A stretch of 64,000 nucleotides of DNA from Streptomyces cyaneus (GCF_004028635.1 NZ_RQJW01000003.1:868001-932000), one strand, 5' to 3'; counted from the stretch's first letter, positions 26,154 through 35,006 are shown. The notes: generated by a model not told the origin, from the letters alone. Translations and numbers: made by a program.

Positions 26154-27418
26154 AGGAGATGCGCAGCAAGGCGGACACCGCACGGACCGAACGCGCCGAG
26201 GCCCGGCGGCCGCAGCGCGAGCGGGCCGTCGCCCGGGCCGTGGAAAGCTCGGTCGACATGTTCCGGCGCAAGGTGCGCGCCGGTGAGCTGGGCTCGCTCC
26301 CCGTCGTCCTGGTCCTCGCCACCGTCTGGATCATCTTCCAGTCCCTCAACGACAACTTCCTCTCCCCTCGGAACCTGTCCAATCTCAGCGTCGACATCGT
26401 GGGCACGGGTCTGATCGCGGTGGGCATCGTCTTCGTGCTGCTGCTCGGCGAACTCGATCTGTCGGTCGGTTCGATCAGCGGTCTCGCGGCGGCCGTCTTC
26501 GCCGTACTGAACGTCAACAACGGCGTGCCGGAATGGCTCGCCCTCGTCATCGCGGTGCTCGCGGGCACCGCGGCGGGAACCGTGCAGGGGTTCTCCTTCG
26601 CCAGAACCCGGGTGCCGGCGTTCGTCGTCACGCTGGCGGGGCTGCTCACCTGGAACGGCCTGATGCTGTACATCCTCGGCACCAGCGGCACGATCAACCT
26701 CGACGAGAACGGGCTGGTCGCCAAACTGACCAACTACTACTTCACCGAGGACGCCGTCGCCTACGGTCTGGCGGCCGTCGCCGCGGGCGTGGTCTTCCTC
26801 GTGTCGTACCAGGACGCACTGCGCCGCAGGTCCGTCGGCATGCCGCACCGCTCGCTCCAGGCGATCGTCGTCCGCACGGGCGCACTGGCGGTGATCGCGT
26901 TCGCGGCGGCGTATCTGCTCAACCGCTTCCAGGGTCTGCCGCTGGCCCTGCTGATCTTCCTCGTGGTGGTGGCGGGCCTCGACATCCTGCTCCGCCGCAC
27001 GCACTACGGCCGTCAGGTCTACGCTCTCGGCGGCGGTGTCGAGGCCGCCCGCCGCGCCAGTCTCAATGTGACGGGCGTGCAGACCGCGGTGCTCGCCGTC
27101 TCGGGCACCATGGCCGCGATCGGCGGCCTGTTCCTGGCCTCGCGGATCACCTCGGTGAGCCAGAGCTCCGGGGCGGGCGTCCTGTTGCTCAACGCCATCG
27201 CGGCGGCCGTCATCGGCGGCACCAGCCTGTTCGGCGGGCGGGGTACGACCTGGTCCGCGGTGCTCGGCATGCTGGTCATCCAGTCGATCGCCTCGGGCAT
27301 GGCGATCACGGACACGCCCACCGCGGTCCAGTTCATGATCACGGGCGGGGTGCTGTTCGCCGCGGTGGTCATCGACTCGTTGTCGCGCCGCACGCAGGAG
27401 GCACACGGCCGGGCTTGA
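26147..27418 (+). CDS. Sugar ABC importer permease (CUT2/XylH type)
   Basis: 423 residues. The N-terminus is long, charged and cytosolic (RTERAEARRPQRERAVARAVE) before about ten membrane segments. Family motifs: NLSNLSVDIVGTGLIAVGIV, LLGELDLSVGSISGLAAAV, AFVVTLAGLLTWNGLML and the EAA-like loop GGGVEAARRASLNVTGVQ. RGTTWSAVLGMLVIQSIASGM near the end is typical of ribose/xylose permeases. It forms an importer with the preceding ATPase and binding protein; substrate specificity cannot be read from sequence. Confidence 0.92.
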   Translation: MVKEMRSKADTARTERAEARRPQRERAVARAVESSVDMFRRKVRAGELGSLPVVLVLATVWIIFQSLNDNFLSPRNLSNLSVDIVGTGLIAVGIVFVLLLGELDLSVGSISGLAAAVFAVLNVNNGVPEWLALVIAVLAGTAAGTVQGFSFARTRVPAFVVTLAGLLTWNGLMLYILGTSGTINLDENGLVAKLTNYYFTEDAVAYGLAAVAAGVVFLVSYQDALRRRSVGMPHRSLQAIVVRTGALAVIAFAAAYLLNRFQGLPLALLIFLVVVAGLDILLRRTHYGRQVYALGGGVEAARRASLNVTGVQTAVLAVSGTMAAIGGLFLASRITSVSQSSGAGVLLLNAIAAAVIGGTSLFGGRGTTWSAVLGMLVIQSIASGMAITDTPTAVQFMITGGVLFAAVVIDSLSRRTQEAHGRA

Positions 27419-27503
27419 CCCCTCACTTCGAGGTCGCCCCGGTGCGCGTAACGCGCCGCTCCCTTGGTGTCGTGTACCGAGCAAGGAGGCCGGCCCCTCT
27501 CCC

Positions 27504-27532
27504 TTGCCCCGCCTACACGAGTCACCTAGCCT
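27504..27532 (+). promoter_or_regulatory. Likely leaderless promoter of the MFS gene
   Basis: TTGCCC (27504-27509), 17 bases, TAGCCT (27527-27532), then 6 bases to the GTG start at 27539. There is no ribosome-binding site, so the transcript probably begins at or next to the start codon. Confidence 0.6.
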
Positions 27533-27538
27533 GACTTT

Positions 27539-28753
27539 GTGCCGCTCATAAACAAACTCCGTTCGCACAACGCCGTGCCGGACAGCGCACACAGCGCACT
27601 CACCCGACTCCGTATCGCCCTCACCGTCTTCTTCGCCCTCGACGGCTTCGTCTTCGCCGGCTGGGTCGTGCGCATCCCGGCCATCAAGCAGCAGACCGGC
27701 GCCTCCGCCAGCACCCTCGGCCTGGCCCTCCTCGGCGTCTCCGCCGGTGCCGTGGTCACGATGATGCTCACCGGACGCCTGTGCCGCCGCTACGGCAGCC
27801 ACCAGGTCACCGTCGTCTGCGCCGTCCTGCTCTCCCTCAGCGTCGCCCTCCCCCCACTCACCCACTCCGCACCGGCACTCGGCGCCGTCCTGCTGATCTT
27901 CGGAGCGGCCTACGGCGGCATCAACGTGGCCTTCAACAGCGCCGCCATCCACCTGGTCGCCGCACTCCGGCGGCCGATCATGCCGAGCTTCCACGCGGCC
28001 TTCAGCCTGGGCGGCATGATCGGAGCGGGCCTGGGCGGACTGGTCGCCGGCCACCTCTCCCCCACGCGGCACCTGCTCGGCCTGACCGTCATCGGGCTGA
28101 TCGTGACCGCCCTCACCGGACCCACCCTCCTACGGCACGACCCACCGCGGCCGCCCGACGCCCCACGGCACGGCTCCGGCGAGGGCACCCCTCGGCGCCT
28201 CGACCGCCGCACCAGAGGGCTCGTGATCGTCTTCGGCATGATCGCGCTGTGCACGGCATACGGCGAAGGAGCCATGGCCGACTGGGGAGCCCTGCACCTC
28301 GAACAGGACCTCGGTGCCTCGCCGGGTCTCGCTGCCGTCGGGTACTCGTGCTTCGCGCTGGCCATGACCGTCGGGCGCCTGACGGGGACGGTCCTGCTCG
28401 AACGCCTGGGCCGTACCAGGACCGTGGTCGCGGGCGGTGCCACCGCGGCCGCCGGGATGCTGCTCGGCTCACTCACGCCCTCCGTGTGGGCGGCGCTGAT
28501 CGGCTTCGCCGTGACCGGGCTCGGCCTCGCCAACCTCTTCCCGGTCGCCGTCGAACGCGCCGGTACGCTCGCCGGGCCCAGCGGCGTCGCGACCGCCTCC
28601 ACGCTCGGCTACGGAGGCATGCTGCTCGGGCCGCCCGCGATCGGGTTCATGGCCGACTGGTTCTCCCTGTCCACCGCCCTGACCAGTGTCGCCGCACTGG
28701 CGGCCGCAGCAGCGCTGATCGGCTTCGTCACGCGACACGCGGCAGCCGACTGA
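27539..28753 (+). CDS. MFS transporter (12-TM)
   Basis: 404 residues, GTG start with a leaderless-type promoter. About twelve membrane segments. The signature between helices 2 and 3 is GRLCRRYGSHQ, followed by YGGINVAFNSAAIHLV and a mid-protein charged loop (DPPRPPDAPRHGSG). The second half includes EGAMADWGALHLEQDLG and GRLTGTVLLERLGRTR. FHAAFSLGGMIGAGLGG and VAVERAGTLAG recall the YbjJ/fucose-permease-like branch. Substrate unknown; no regulator is adjacent. Confidence 0.85.
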   Translation: MPLINKLRSHNAVPDSAHSALTRLRIALTVFFALDGFVFAGWVVRIPAIKQQTGASASTLGLALLGVSAGAVVTMMLTGRLCRRYGSHQVTVVCAVLLSLSVALPPLTHSAPALGAVLLIFGAAYGGINVAFNSAAIHLVAALRRPIMPSFHAAFSLGGMIGAGLGGLVAGHLSPTRHLLGLTVIGLIVTALTGPTLLRHDPPRPPDAPRHGSGEGTPRRLDRRTRGLVIVFGMIALCTAYGEGAMADWGALHLEQDLGASPGLAAVGYSCFALAMTVGRLTGTVLLERLGRTRTVVAGGATAAAGMLLGSLTPSVWAALIGFAVTGLGLANLFPVAVERAGTLAGPSGVATASTLGYGGMLLGPPAIGFMADWFSLSTALTSVAALAAAAALIGFVTRHAAAD

Positions 28754-28872
28754 GCAACGGACGAGCGGCCCGTCTCAGCGGGACGGCCGCCGCCCTGCCC
28801 CGGCTCCCCCATTGCCCCCCTGGCCCGACCCCACCCATTGCCGCTTTCGCCATCCCCGCACACCATGGCCCG

Positions 28873-29262
28873 ATGGCACGACTCCACGACATCGTCATCG
28901 ACTGTGCCCGCCCGGCCGCCACGGCCCGCTTCTGGGCCGCCGCCCTCGACGGTTACGCCGTCGCCCCCTACGACGACGCGGAGCTCGCCCGGCTGCGCGC
29001 CCAGGGGATCGCCGACCCGGAGGACGACCCGACCGTGCTCGTCGAGCCTCGCGGCGGCGGCCCCCGTCTGTGGTGCCAGCTCGTCCCGGAGCCCAAGCGC
29101 GTCAAGAACCGGCTGCACCTGGACCTCGTCTCCGCCGCCCCGGAGACCGAGATCGGCCGGCTCGTGGTCCTCGGCGCGAGCGTCCTGGCCCGTCACGAGG
29201 ACCACGACGTCCTGGCCGACCCCGAGGGCAACGAGTTCTGCCTCTTCGCCCTGCGCCCGTGA
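28873..29262 (+). CDS. VOC (glyoxalase-like) family protein
   Basis: 129 residues from the ATG at 28873. Glyoxalase-like pattern: LHDIVIDCARPAATARFWAAAL, DDPTVLVEPRGGG, RLHLDLVSAAPETEIGRLVVLGA and the closing DPEGNEFCLF. This compact subgroup (Glyoxalase_6 type) is common in Streptomyces and mostly uncharacterised. His of LHLDL and Glu of GNEFC are the usual metal ligands. Substrate unknown. Confidence 0.8.
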   Translation: MARLHDIVIDCARPAATARFWAAALDGYAVAPYDDAELARLRAQGIADPEDDPTVLVEPRGGGPRLWCQLVPEPKRVKNRLHLDLVSAAPETEIGRLVVLGASVLARHEDHDVLADPEGNEFCLFALRP

Positions 29263-29269
29263 ACCGCCC

Positions 29270-29833
29270 TCAGGCGCGGGCGAGTTCAGCTGCGCCGAAC
29301 GACACGTCGAAGCGGTCGCACCAGATGGTGACGCTGCTGTAGCGGGACAGGTCGACATCCTCGGGCACGACGTAGTTCTGGCTTCCCTTGTTGCCCTTGA
29401 GCCGGCCGAGGCTCACGTACTCGCCGTCGTCGAAGACGTGCCATCCCGCCCGCCCCTCCTTCACCGGCGCGTCGGTGAGCCACACCCGGAGGTCCGGCCC
29501 GTTGCTGGTGTCGAGATCCTCCAGGCGTACGACGTGGGAGCCGTCCGCCAGACGCACGAGTTTCACCGAGCCCGATGTCGTGTGCTCATGGCTGATCAGC
29601 TCGCCGTCGGCCAGCGTCTGCGGTCCGGGCGCGGGGGCGTCCGCGTCGGCCGAGGGTGCCGCCGCGGGCGGGGCGGAGTTCTTCGCGGCCTGGGGCAGGG
29701 CCTCCTCGACCGTTTTGTCCTGCCACAGCTTCCACGGCTGGAACCAGTACAGCCCGAAGCCGCCCGCGACGACGGCCAGAACCAGCACTCCGACGAACCA
29801 CCGCCTGCCCAGCGCTTTCCGCACGCGCCCCAT
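29270..29833 (-). CDS. Membrane-anchored DM13-domain protein
   Basis: 187 residues from the ATG at 29833, chosen for AGGAAG upstream; in-frame ATGs at 29872 and 29893 are alternatives. One membrane segment (WFVGVLVLAVVAGGFGLYWF) anchors an outward domain after an Ala/Pro linker. The DM13 fold is seen in GSVKLVRLADGSHVVRLEDL, TSNGPDLRVWLTDAP, LGRLKGNKGSQNYVVPEDVDL and the closing VTIWCDRFDVSFGAAEL with its conserved Cys. DM13 domains are proposed to act in redox or electron transfer; the function here is unproven. Confidence 0.85.
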   Translation of the reverse strand: MGRVRKALGRRWFVGVLVLAVVAGGFGLYWFQPWKLWQDKTVEEALPQAAKNSAPPAAAPSADADAPAPGPQTLADGELISHEHTTSGSVKLVRLADGSHVVRLEDLDTSNGPDLRVWLTDAPVKEGRAGWHVFDDGEYVSLGRLKGNKGSQNYVVPEDVDLSRYSSVTIWCDRFDVSFGAAELARA

Positions 29834-30014
29834 ATCCGTCCCGCTTCCTGAGAGTTGCCTGTCGACGCTCATTGCGCCGCCCACCCATTCCAACGGAACG
29901 CGAGACCGCCCCGGTACCTCGACGGCGATGACGAAACCCTTACGTCGACCGGCCCGCCCTCACCCCTGCCCCGGCCCTTCCCTTCGACCGCGCTCCATCG
30001 TGCACACTCAGCCC

Positions 30015-30755
30015 ATGGAGACAGCCGAGTTCGTTCGATTCCTGGACCGCGAGGGTCTGCTGCTCGCCGCGGCCGCCGAGAAGGCGGGGGTCGATGCCAA
30101 GGTGCCGACCTGTCCGGACTGGCAGGTGCGGGATCTGGTGCGGCACACGGGCATGGTGCATCGCTGGGCGGCGTCCTTCGTCGCCGACGGCCGCACCTCC
30201 GCCCACCCCCCCGAGGGGCCGCCCGACCTCGACGGCGCCGACCTGCTGGCCTGGTTCCGGGAAGGCCACCGCCACCTCGTCGACACCCTCTCCTGCGCCT
30301 CCCCCGACGTCCAGTGCTTTCACTTCCTGCCCGCCCCCTCGCCGCTCGCGTTCTGGGCACGCAGACAGGCCCACGAGACGGCCGTGCACCGCTTCGACGC
30401 GGAGGCGGCACGCGGTGGCACGCCGAGCGAGATCGACGCCCGCTTCGCGGCGAACGGCATCGACGAGCTGCTGTGCGGCTTCCACGCCCGGCCCAAGAGC
30501 CGGGTCCGCAGCGCCGAGCCCCGGGTGCTGCGGGTGCGGGCGACGGACACGGACGACGCGGTGTGGACCGTACGACTGTCTCAGGACCCGCCCTTGACCG
30601 AGCGGGGCGATGCCGGCCGGGCCGACTGCGAGATCACCGGGCCGGTCGCGGGGCTGTATCTGTCGCTGTGGAACCGGCTGCCCTTGCCGAGCGTGACGGG
30701 AGACGCCTCGTTGGCCGCGCTGTGGCGCGAGAACTCGGCCATCGTCATGAGCTGA
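30015..30755 (+). CDS. Maleylpyruvate-isomerase family, mycothiol-dependent-type enzyme
   Basis: 246 residues, ATG at 30015 without an obvious ribosome site. The DinB-like/MDMPI N-terminal domain has VPTCPDWQVRDLVRHTGMVHRWA and the metal-binding helix AHETAVHRFDAEAA. The C-terminal domain carries ITGPVAGLYLSLWNRLPL, typical of mycothiol-dependent members. The family isomerises maleylpyruvate or conjugates small molecules with mycothiol; the exact substrate is unknown. Confidence 0.87.
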   Translation: METAEFVRFLDREGLLLAAAAEKAGVDAKVPTCPDWQVRDLVRHTGMVHRWAASFVADGRTSAHPPEGPPDLDGADLLAWFREGHRHLVDTLSCASPDVQCFHFLPAPSPLAFWARRQAHETAVHRFDAEAARGGTPSEIDARFAANGIDELLCGFHARPKSRVRSAEPRVLRVRATDTDDAVWTVRLSQDPPLTERGDAGRADCEITGPVAGLYLSLWNRLPLPSVTGDASLAALWRENSAIVMS

Positions 30756-30773
30756 ACCCAGGGCGTACGCCGC

Positions 30774-31193
30774 TCAGTTCGCCAGCATCCTCGTCAGCAC
30801 CGCACGCTGGACCGGCAGCACCTCGCCGTGCAGCGTGCGCCCCTTCGCCGTGAGGGCCACGCGCACGCCCCGTCGGTCCTCGGCGCACATGCAGCGCTCG
30901 ACGAGACCGTCCTTCTCCAGCCGGGCGATGAGCCGCGACAGCGCACTCTGACTGAGATGCACCCGCTCGGAGATCTCCTGCACGCGCAATGCGGGGTCAC
31001 TCCCCGAGCTTCCCGAGCCCCCCGAGCCGCCCCGCGCCGAACCCGCGGCCAGTACGTCCAGGACCTCGAAGTCGCTGGCACACAGGCCGTGTTGGTGCAA
31101 CGCGCGGTCCAGTTCACACTGCGTGCGCGCGTGCAGCGCCAGGATGTCCCGCCACTGGTCCACGAGCGCCTGCTCGGCCTTCTTCGCCGCCAT
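30774..31193 (-). CDS. MarR family transcriptional regulator
   Basis: 139 residues from the ATG at 31193. TACGGT lies 6 bases upstream as a -10 element, implying a leaderless message; an upstream start at 31214 would lie outside it. Winged helix: LRVQEISERVHLSQSALSRLIARLEKDGLVER, then the wing CAEDRRGVRVALTAKG. A Gly/Ser-rich insert (ARGGSGGSGSSGS) interrupts the region before the winged helix, which is unusual. Divergent from the MFS exporter, with the 27-base operator between; it probably represses that gene until a drug-like ligand binds. Confidence 0.9.
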   Translation of the reverse strand: MAAKKAEQALVDQWRDILALHARTQCELDRALHQHGLCASDFEVLDVLAAGSARGGSGGSGSSGSDPALRVQEISERVHLSQSALSRLIARLEKDGLVERCMCAEDRRGVRVALTAKGRTLHGEVLPVQRAVLTRMLAN

Positions 31194-31237
31194 GCGCGCA
31201 CCGTAGCAGAACACAGAGTTTGTTGCATCAGAATTTA

Positions 31238-31271
31238 ATGCGTTTGCATCTCATGCATACGCATGTAGTGT
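31238..31271 (+). promoter_or_regulatory. MarR operator overlapping the exporter promoter
   Basis: ATGCGTTTGCAT-CTC-ATGCATACGCAT (31238-31264) is an inverted repeat with 11 of 12 arm positions matching. It overlaps TTGCAT (-35, 31244-31249), a 16-base spacer and TAGTGT (-10, 31266-31271). The exporter ATG is 7 bases beyond, so the transcript is probably leaderless. Binding would block the promoter. Confidence 0.75.
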
Positions 31272-31278
31272 CCTCGGT

Positions 31279-32760
31279 ATGACCTCTCCGCTCACCCACC
31301 CGGCGTCCGAAGGGCGTTGGACCCCCCGGCTGTGGGGCACCCTGCTGGTGCTCTGCGCCGCGATGTTCCTGGACGCGCTGGACGTGTCGATGGTCGGCGT
31401 CGCCCTGCCGTCCATCGGCGCCGACCTGGGCCTGTCCACCTCGACCCTGCAATGGATCGTCAGCGGCTACATCCTGGGCTACGGCGGCCTGCTCCTCCTC
31501 GGCGGCCGGACCGCCGACCTGCTGGGCCGACGCCAGGTCTTCCTGGTGGCCCTCGCCGTCTTCGCGCTCGCCTCACTGCTCGGCGGCCTCGTCGACTCGG
31601 GCCCGCTGCTGATCGCCAGCCGCTTCATCAAGGGCCTGAGCGCGGCGTTCACGGCTCCGGCCGGCCTGTCGATCATCACCACGACGTTCCCGGAGGGCCC
31701 GCTGCGCAACCGGGCGCTCTCCATCTACACCACCTGCGCGGCCACCGGTTTCTCCATGGGCCTCGTCCTGTCCGGCCTGCTCACCGAGGCCAGTTGGCGC
31801 CTGACGATGCTGCTGCCCGCGCCCATCGCCGTGATCGCGCTCGTCGCCGGCTTGAAGATGCTGCCGCGCAGCGAGCGCGAGACGAACCACAGGGGCTACG
31901 ACATCCCCGGCGCCGTCATCGGCACCGCGTCGATGCTGCTGCTGGTCTTCACCGTCGTACAGGCCCCCGAGGTCGGCTGGGCCTCCGCCCGCACGCTGCT
32001 GTCCTTCCTGGCCGTCGCCGCGCTCCTGACCGCGTTCGTCCTGGTCGAACGGCGCTCGCCGGGCCCGCTGGTCCGCCTGGGCGTGCTGCGCTCCGGCAAC
32101 CAGATCCGCGCCCAGCTCGGCGCCATGACCTTCTTCGGCTCGTACATCGGCTTCCAGTTCCTGGCCACGCTGTACCTCCAGACGCTGCTCGGCTGGTCGG
32201 CGCTGCAGACGGCGCTCGCCTTCCTGCCCGCGGGCCTGTTGGTGGCGCTGTCCGCGACCAAGATGGGCGCGGTCGTCGACCGGTTCGGCACACCCCGTCT
32301 GATCCCCGTGGGCTTCGCCCTGATGGTCGTCGGCTACGCGCTCTTCCTGCGGGTCGACCTCGACCCTGTCTACGCGGCGGTGATCCTGCCGAGCATGCTG
32401 CTCATCGGCGCCGCCTGCGCGTTGGTCTTCCCCTCGCTCAACATCCAGGCCACCAACGGGGTCGACGACCACGAGCAGGGCATGGTCTCCGGTCTGCTCA
32501 ACACCTCGGTGCAGGTCGGCGGCGCGATCTTCCTGGCCGTCGTGACTGCGGTGGTCACCGCGAACGCCCCGGAGAATCCCACCCCGCAGGCCGTCCTCGA
32601 CAGCTACCGGCCCGGGCTGACCGTCGTGACCGGCATTGCGGTCATCGGGCTCCTGATCACCCTGCCCGGGCTGCGCGCGCGGCGCCGACCGCAGTCCGTG
32701 GTTGTCGCGAAGTCCATCCTGAAGGAGGCCGAAGCGGACCGCGTGCCGGTCCGCGACTAG
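31279..32760 (+). CDS. DHA2-family MFS drug exporter (14-TM)
   Basis: 493 residues. Fourteen-segment EmrB/QacA architecture: MFLDALDVSMVGVALPSIGADLG in helix 1, LQWIVSGYILGYGGLLLLGGRTADLLGRRQ (motif A, split over two helices), motif C-like GFSMGLVLSGLL and late LNTSVQVGGAIFLAVVTAV. Proton-driven efflux of drugs or endogenous metabolites. Regulated by the divergent MarR protein through the 31238-31264 operator. Confidence 0.92.
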   Translation: MTSPLTHPASEGRWTPRLWGTLLVLCAAMFLDALDVSMVGVALPSIGADLGLSTSTLQWIVSGYILGYGGLLLLGGRTADLLGRRQVFLVALAVFALASLLGGLVDSGPLLIASRFIKGLSAAFTAPAGLSIITTTFPEGPLRNRALSIYTTCAATGFSMGLVLSGLLTEASWRLTMLLPAPIAVIALVAGLKMLPRSERETNHRGYDIPGAVIGTASMLLLVFTVVQAPEVGWASARTLLSFLAVAALLTAFVLVERRSPGPLVRLGVLRSGNQIRAQLGAMTFFGSYIGFQFLATLYLQTLLGWSALQTALAFLPAGLLVALSATKMGAVVDRFGTPRLIPVGFALMVVGYALFLRVDLDPVYAAVILPSMLLIGAACALVFPSLNIQATNGVDDHEQGMVSGLLNTSVQVGGAIFLAVVTAVVTANAPENPTPQAVLDSYRPGLTVVTGIAVIGLLITLPGLRARRRPQSVVVAKSILKEAEADRVPVRD

Positions 32761-32777
32761 GGGGACGCCTCCACACC

Positions 32778-32815
32778 GTGTGCCCGGCGGGGTCTGCTTG
32801 CCCCGTCGGGCACAC
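32778..32815 (+). terminator. Strong hairpin terminator after the exporter
   Basis: GTGTGCCCGGCGGGG (32778-32792), loop TCTGCTTG, CCCCGTCGGGCACAC (32801-32815): a 15-bp stem with one mismatch, 17 bases after the stop codon. No U-tract. Confidence 0.8.
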
Positions 32816-32833
32816 GCCTGTGAGACTCGCCGT

Positions 32834-33136
32834 ATGAGCGAATACGGGGGACGGCGCGATCAGGCGCGGCGGGACGCGATGACTGTCGAGATCGGTTACG
32901 CGCTGTGCAGTGCGGCGTTCGCGGCGGCCCTGCTGTTCGCAGCGGTGGCCGGACCGGCGTTCGCCTTCGACCTGTCGGGCGGTGCCCGCACCACACTCGT
33001 CGGCACGGGCGCCACACTCGCGGCGGTCGTGTTCGTCGCCCGTGTCGTCAGCGTCCTGGTCCGCTTCAAGGGAGAGTCTCAGCCCGGCGGAGGGTCTCAG
33101 CCCAGCCAGCCCGGCCGCACCAACCCCGACTCGTAG
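32834..33136 (+). CDS. Small membrane protein, DUF6332 type
   Basis: 100 residues from the ATG at 32834 (MSEYGGRRDQARRDAM). Two hydrophobic segments (GYALCSAAFAAALLFAAVAG and TLVGTGATLAAVVFVARVV) follow the head RDAMTVEIGYAL that I associate with DUF6332. Function unknown. The last 40 bases overlap the 3' end of the convergent response-regulator gene. Confidence 0.7.
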   Translation: MSEYGGRRDQARRDAMTVEIGYALCSAAFAAALLFAAVAGPAFAFDLSGGARTTLVGTGATLAAVVFVARVVSVLVRFKGESQPGGGSQPSQPGRTNPDS

Positions 33137-33762
33137 GCCAGCACGACGAGTTGGGCTCGGTCCCGGGCGCCCAGCTTCACCATGGTGCGGCTGACGTGGG
33201 TCTTCGCGGTGAGGGGGCTGACCACCAGGCGACGGGCGATCTCCTCGTTGGACAGTCCGATACCGACCAGCGCCATCACCTCCCGCTCGCGCTCGGTGAG
33301 TTCGGTGAGGGCGTCGGCTGCCGCGGGCTCCTTGGAGCGGGCGGCGAACTCGGCGATGAGGCGGCGGGTGACCCCGGGCGAGAGCAGGGCATCGCCCTCG
33401 ACCACCGCCCGTACGGCGCGCAGGAGTTCGTCGGGCTCGGTGTCCTTGACCAGGAAGCCGGAGGCGCCCGAGCGGATGGCCTCGAAGACGTACTCGTCGA
33501 GTTCGAAGGTGGTGAGCATGACCACCTTGACGCCCTTCAGGTCGCCGTCGTCGGTGATCCGGCGGGTCGCGGCGAGACCGTCGAGGAGGGGCATGCGGAT
33601 GTCCATCAGGACGACGTCGGGCCGCAGTTCGCGCACCTTGCGCAGCGCCTCCTCGCCGTCGGAGGCCTCCCCGGCCACCTCGATGTCCGCCTGCGCGTCG
33701 AGCAGCGCCCGGAAGCCGGCCCGCACCAGTGACTGGTCGTCGGCGAGCAGTACGCGGATCAC
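33097..33762 (-). CDS. LuxR/NarL-family response regulator
   Basis: 221 residues, GTG start at 33762 with AGGAGG upstream, in a GTGA overlap with the kinase. Receiver: VLLADDQSLVRAGFRALL, phospho-acceptor Asp54 (VVLMDIRMPLLDG), MLTTFE and the conserved Lys in FLVKDTEPDEL. LuxR output domain: LTEREREVMALVGIGLSNEEIARRLVVS with TAKTHVSRTMVKLGARDRAQ. Partner of the kinase at 33759-35006. Confidence 0.93.
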   Translation of the reverse strand: MIRVLLADDQSLVRAGFRALLDAQADIEVAGEASDGEEALRKVRELRPDVVLMDIRMPLLDGLAATRRITDDGDLKGVKVVMLTTFELDEYVFEAIRSGASGFLVKDTEPDELLRAVRAVVEGDALLSPGVTRRLIAEFAARSKEPAAADALTELTEREREVMALVGIGLSNEEIARRLVVSPLTAKTHVSRTMVKLGARDRAQLVVLAYESGLVRPGWLG

Positions 33763-35006
33763 CGGTCCTCCTTCACCTCGTTGGCAGCCCTCAACGGCAG
33801 CACGGCGAGCACCCGGAACCCGCCGTCGGCACGCGGGCCCGCCTCGATCGTGCCACCCAGCGCGGCCGCCCGCTCCCGCATTCCGGCGAGTCCGTTGCCG
33901 CTGCCGCCCTCGTCGACGCCGGTCGCGGGGCCGTCGTCGTCGATACACAGCCGTAGCGTCGTCCCGTCGTCGTGATCGAGCTGCACGCGTGCGTGCCGCG
34001 ACTGCGAGTGCCGTACGACATTGGTGAGGGCCTCCTGGATGATCCGGAAGGCGGCGAGGTCCGTGCCCGGCGCCAGGCGGGGCGGCTCGCCCTCGACCTC
34101 GACGGTGAGGCCCGCGCTCGCCGCCTGCCGCACCAGTTCGGGCAGCCGGTCGAGGCCGGGCACCGGTGCCCGGGGCGCGTCGCCGGGCGTGCGCAGCGTG
34201 TCGAGGACCTGGCGGACCTCGCCGAGCGCCTCCTTGCTCTTGGCCTTGATGGTGGTGAGCGCCGAGCGCGCCTGCTCGGGGTCGGTGTCGAGCAACGCCA
34301 GGCCCACGCCCGCCTGCACATTGATCACGCTGATGCTGTGCGCGAGGACGTCGTGCAGCTCGCGGGCGATCCGCAGCCGCTCCTCGTCGGCACGCCGTCG
34401 CGCCGCCTGCACCCGCTCGGCCCGCTCCCGCGCCCACTGCTCGCGCCGGGTCTTGGCCAGCTCCGACACCGCCAAGATCGCCGCGACCCAGGCGGCGATC
34501 ACTCCCTCCTGCCCCCAGGGGGCGGCCGGGTCGTCGGACGGCGGCAGCCACTGGTACAGCCAGTGCGCCACCAGTGCGTGTCCCACCCAGAACACCCCTA
34601 CCGCCGTCCAGGCGGCCTTGCGGTGTCCCATGACGATGGCGTTGAAGCAGGCCACGGCGACGGCCAGGAAGACGGGCCCGTACGGGTACCCGGCGCCCAG
34701 GTAGACCGTGGCGGCGACCGACGTCCCGAAGGCGACGGCCACCGGATACCGCCTGCGCCACAGCAGCAGCCCCGACGCGACGAACAGCAGGACTCGTGCG
34801 AAGAGGTCGAGTTCCTCCCGGTCGTCCAGCTGGCCCCGTGCCGCGAAGTTCGAGCCTGCCAAGACGAAGACCGTGATCAGCACGGTGGAGCGCCAAGGCC
34901 AGCGAGGAGCGTGCTCCTCGCCGTCCTCCCACCGGTTCCGCCACGGCGGCCCGTGCCGCCACCACACCGGCGGACCGCCGCCCCGGCGCACCTGCTGCTC
35001 GTCCAT
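33759..35006 (-). CDS. Sensor histidine kinase (HisKA_3 / NarL-type)
   Basis: 415 residues from the ATG at 35006. TAGCGT (35014-35019) lies 7 bases upstream as a probable -10, so the message is likely leaderless; a GTG at 35015 overlaps that -10. Four to five membrane segments (STVLITVFVLAGSNFAA, GLLLWRRRYPVAVAFG, PVFLAVAVACFNAIV and others). Dimerisation box RIARELHDVLAHSISVINVQAG with phospho-acceptor His218. HATPase boxes: IIQEALTNVVRHSQSRHARV, CIDDDGPATG and GNGLAGMRERAAALGG. Signal unknown. Confidence 0.92.
   Translation of the reverse strand: MDEQQVRRGGGPPVWWRHGPPWRNRWEDGEEHAPRWPWRSTVLITVFVLAGSNFAARGQLDDREELDLFARVLLFVASGLLLWRRRYPVAVAFGTSVAATVYLGAGYPYGPVFLAVAVACFNAIVMGHRKAAWTAVGVFWVGHALVAHWLYQWLPPSDDPAAPWGQEGVIAAWVAAILAVSELAKTRREQWARERAERVQAARRRADEERLRIARELHDVLAHSISVINVQAGVGLALLDTDPEQARSALTTIKAKSKEALGEVRQVLDTLRTPGDAPRAPVPGLDRLPELVRQAASAGLTVEVEGEPPRLAPGTDLAAFRIIQEALTNVVRHSQSRHARVQLDHDDGTTLRLCIDDDGPATGVDEGGSGNGLAGMRERAAALGGTIEAGPRADGGFRVLAVLPLRAANEVKEDR

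Noticed and set aside
32905..33732. Plus-strand frame continuing past the DUF6332 gene
   Set aside because: Shadow of the response regulator on the opposite strand, which has an intact receiver and LuxR domain.
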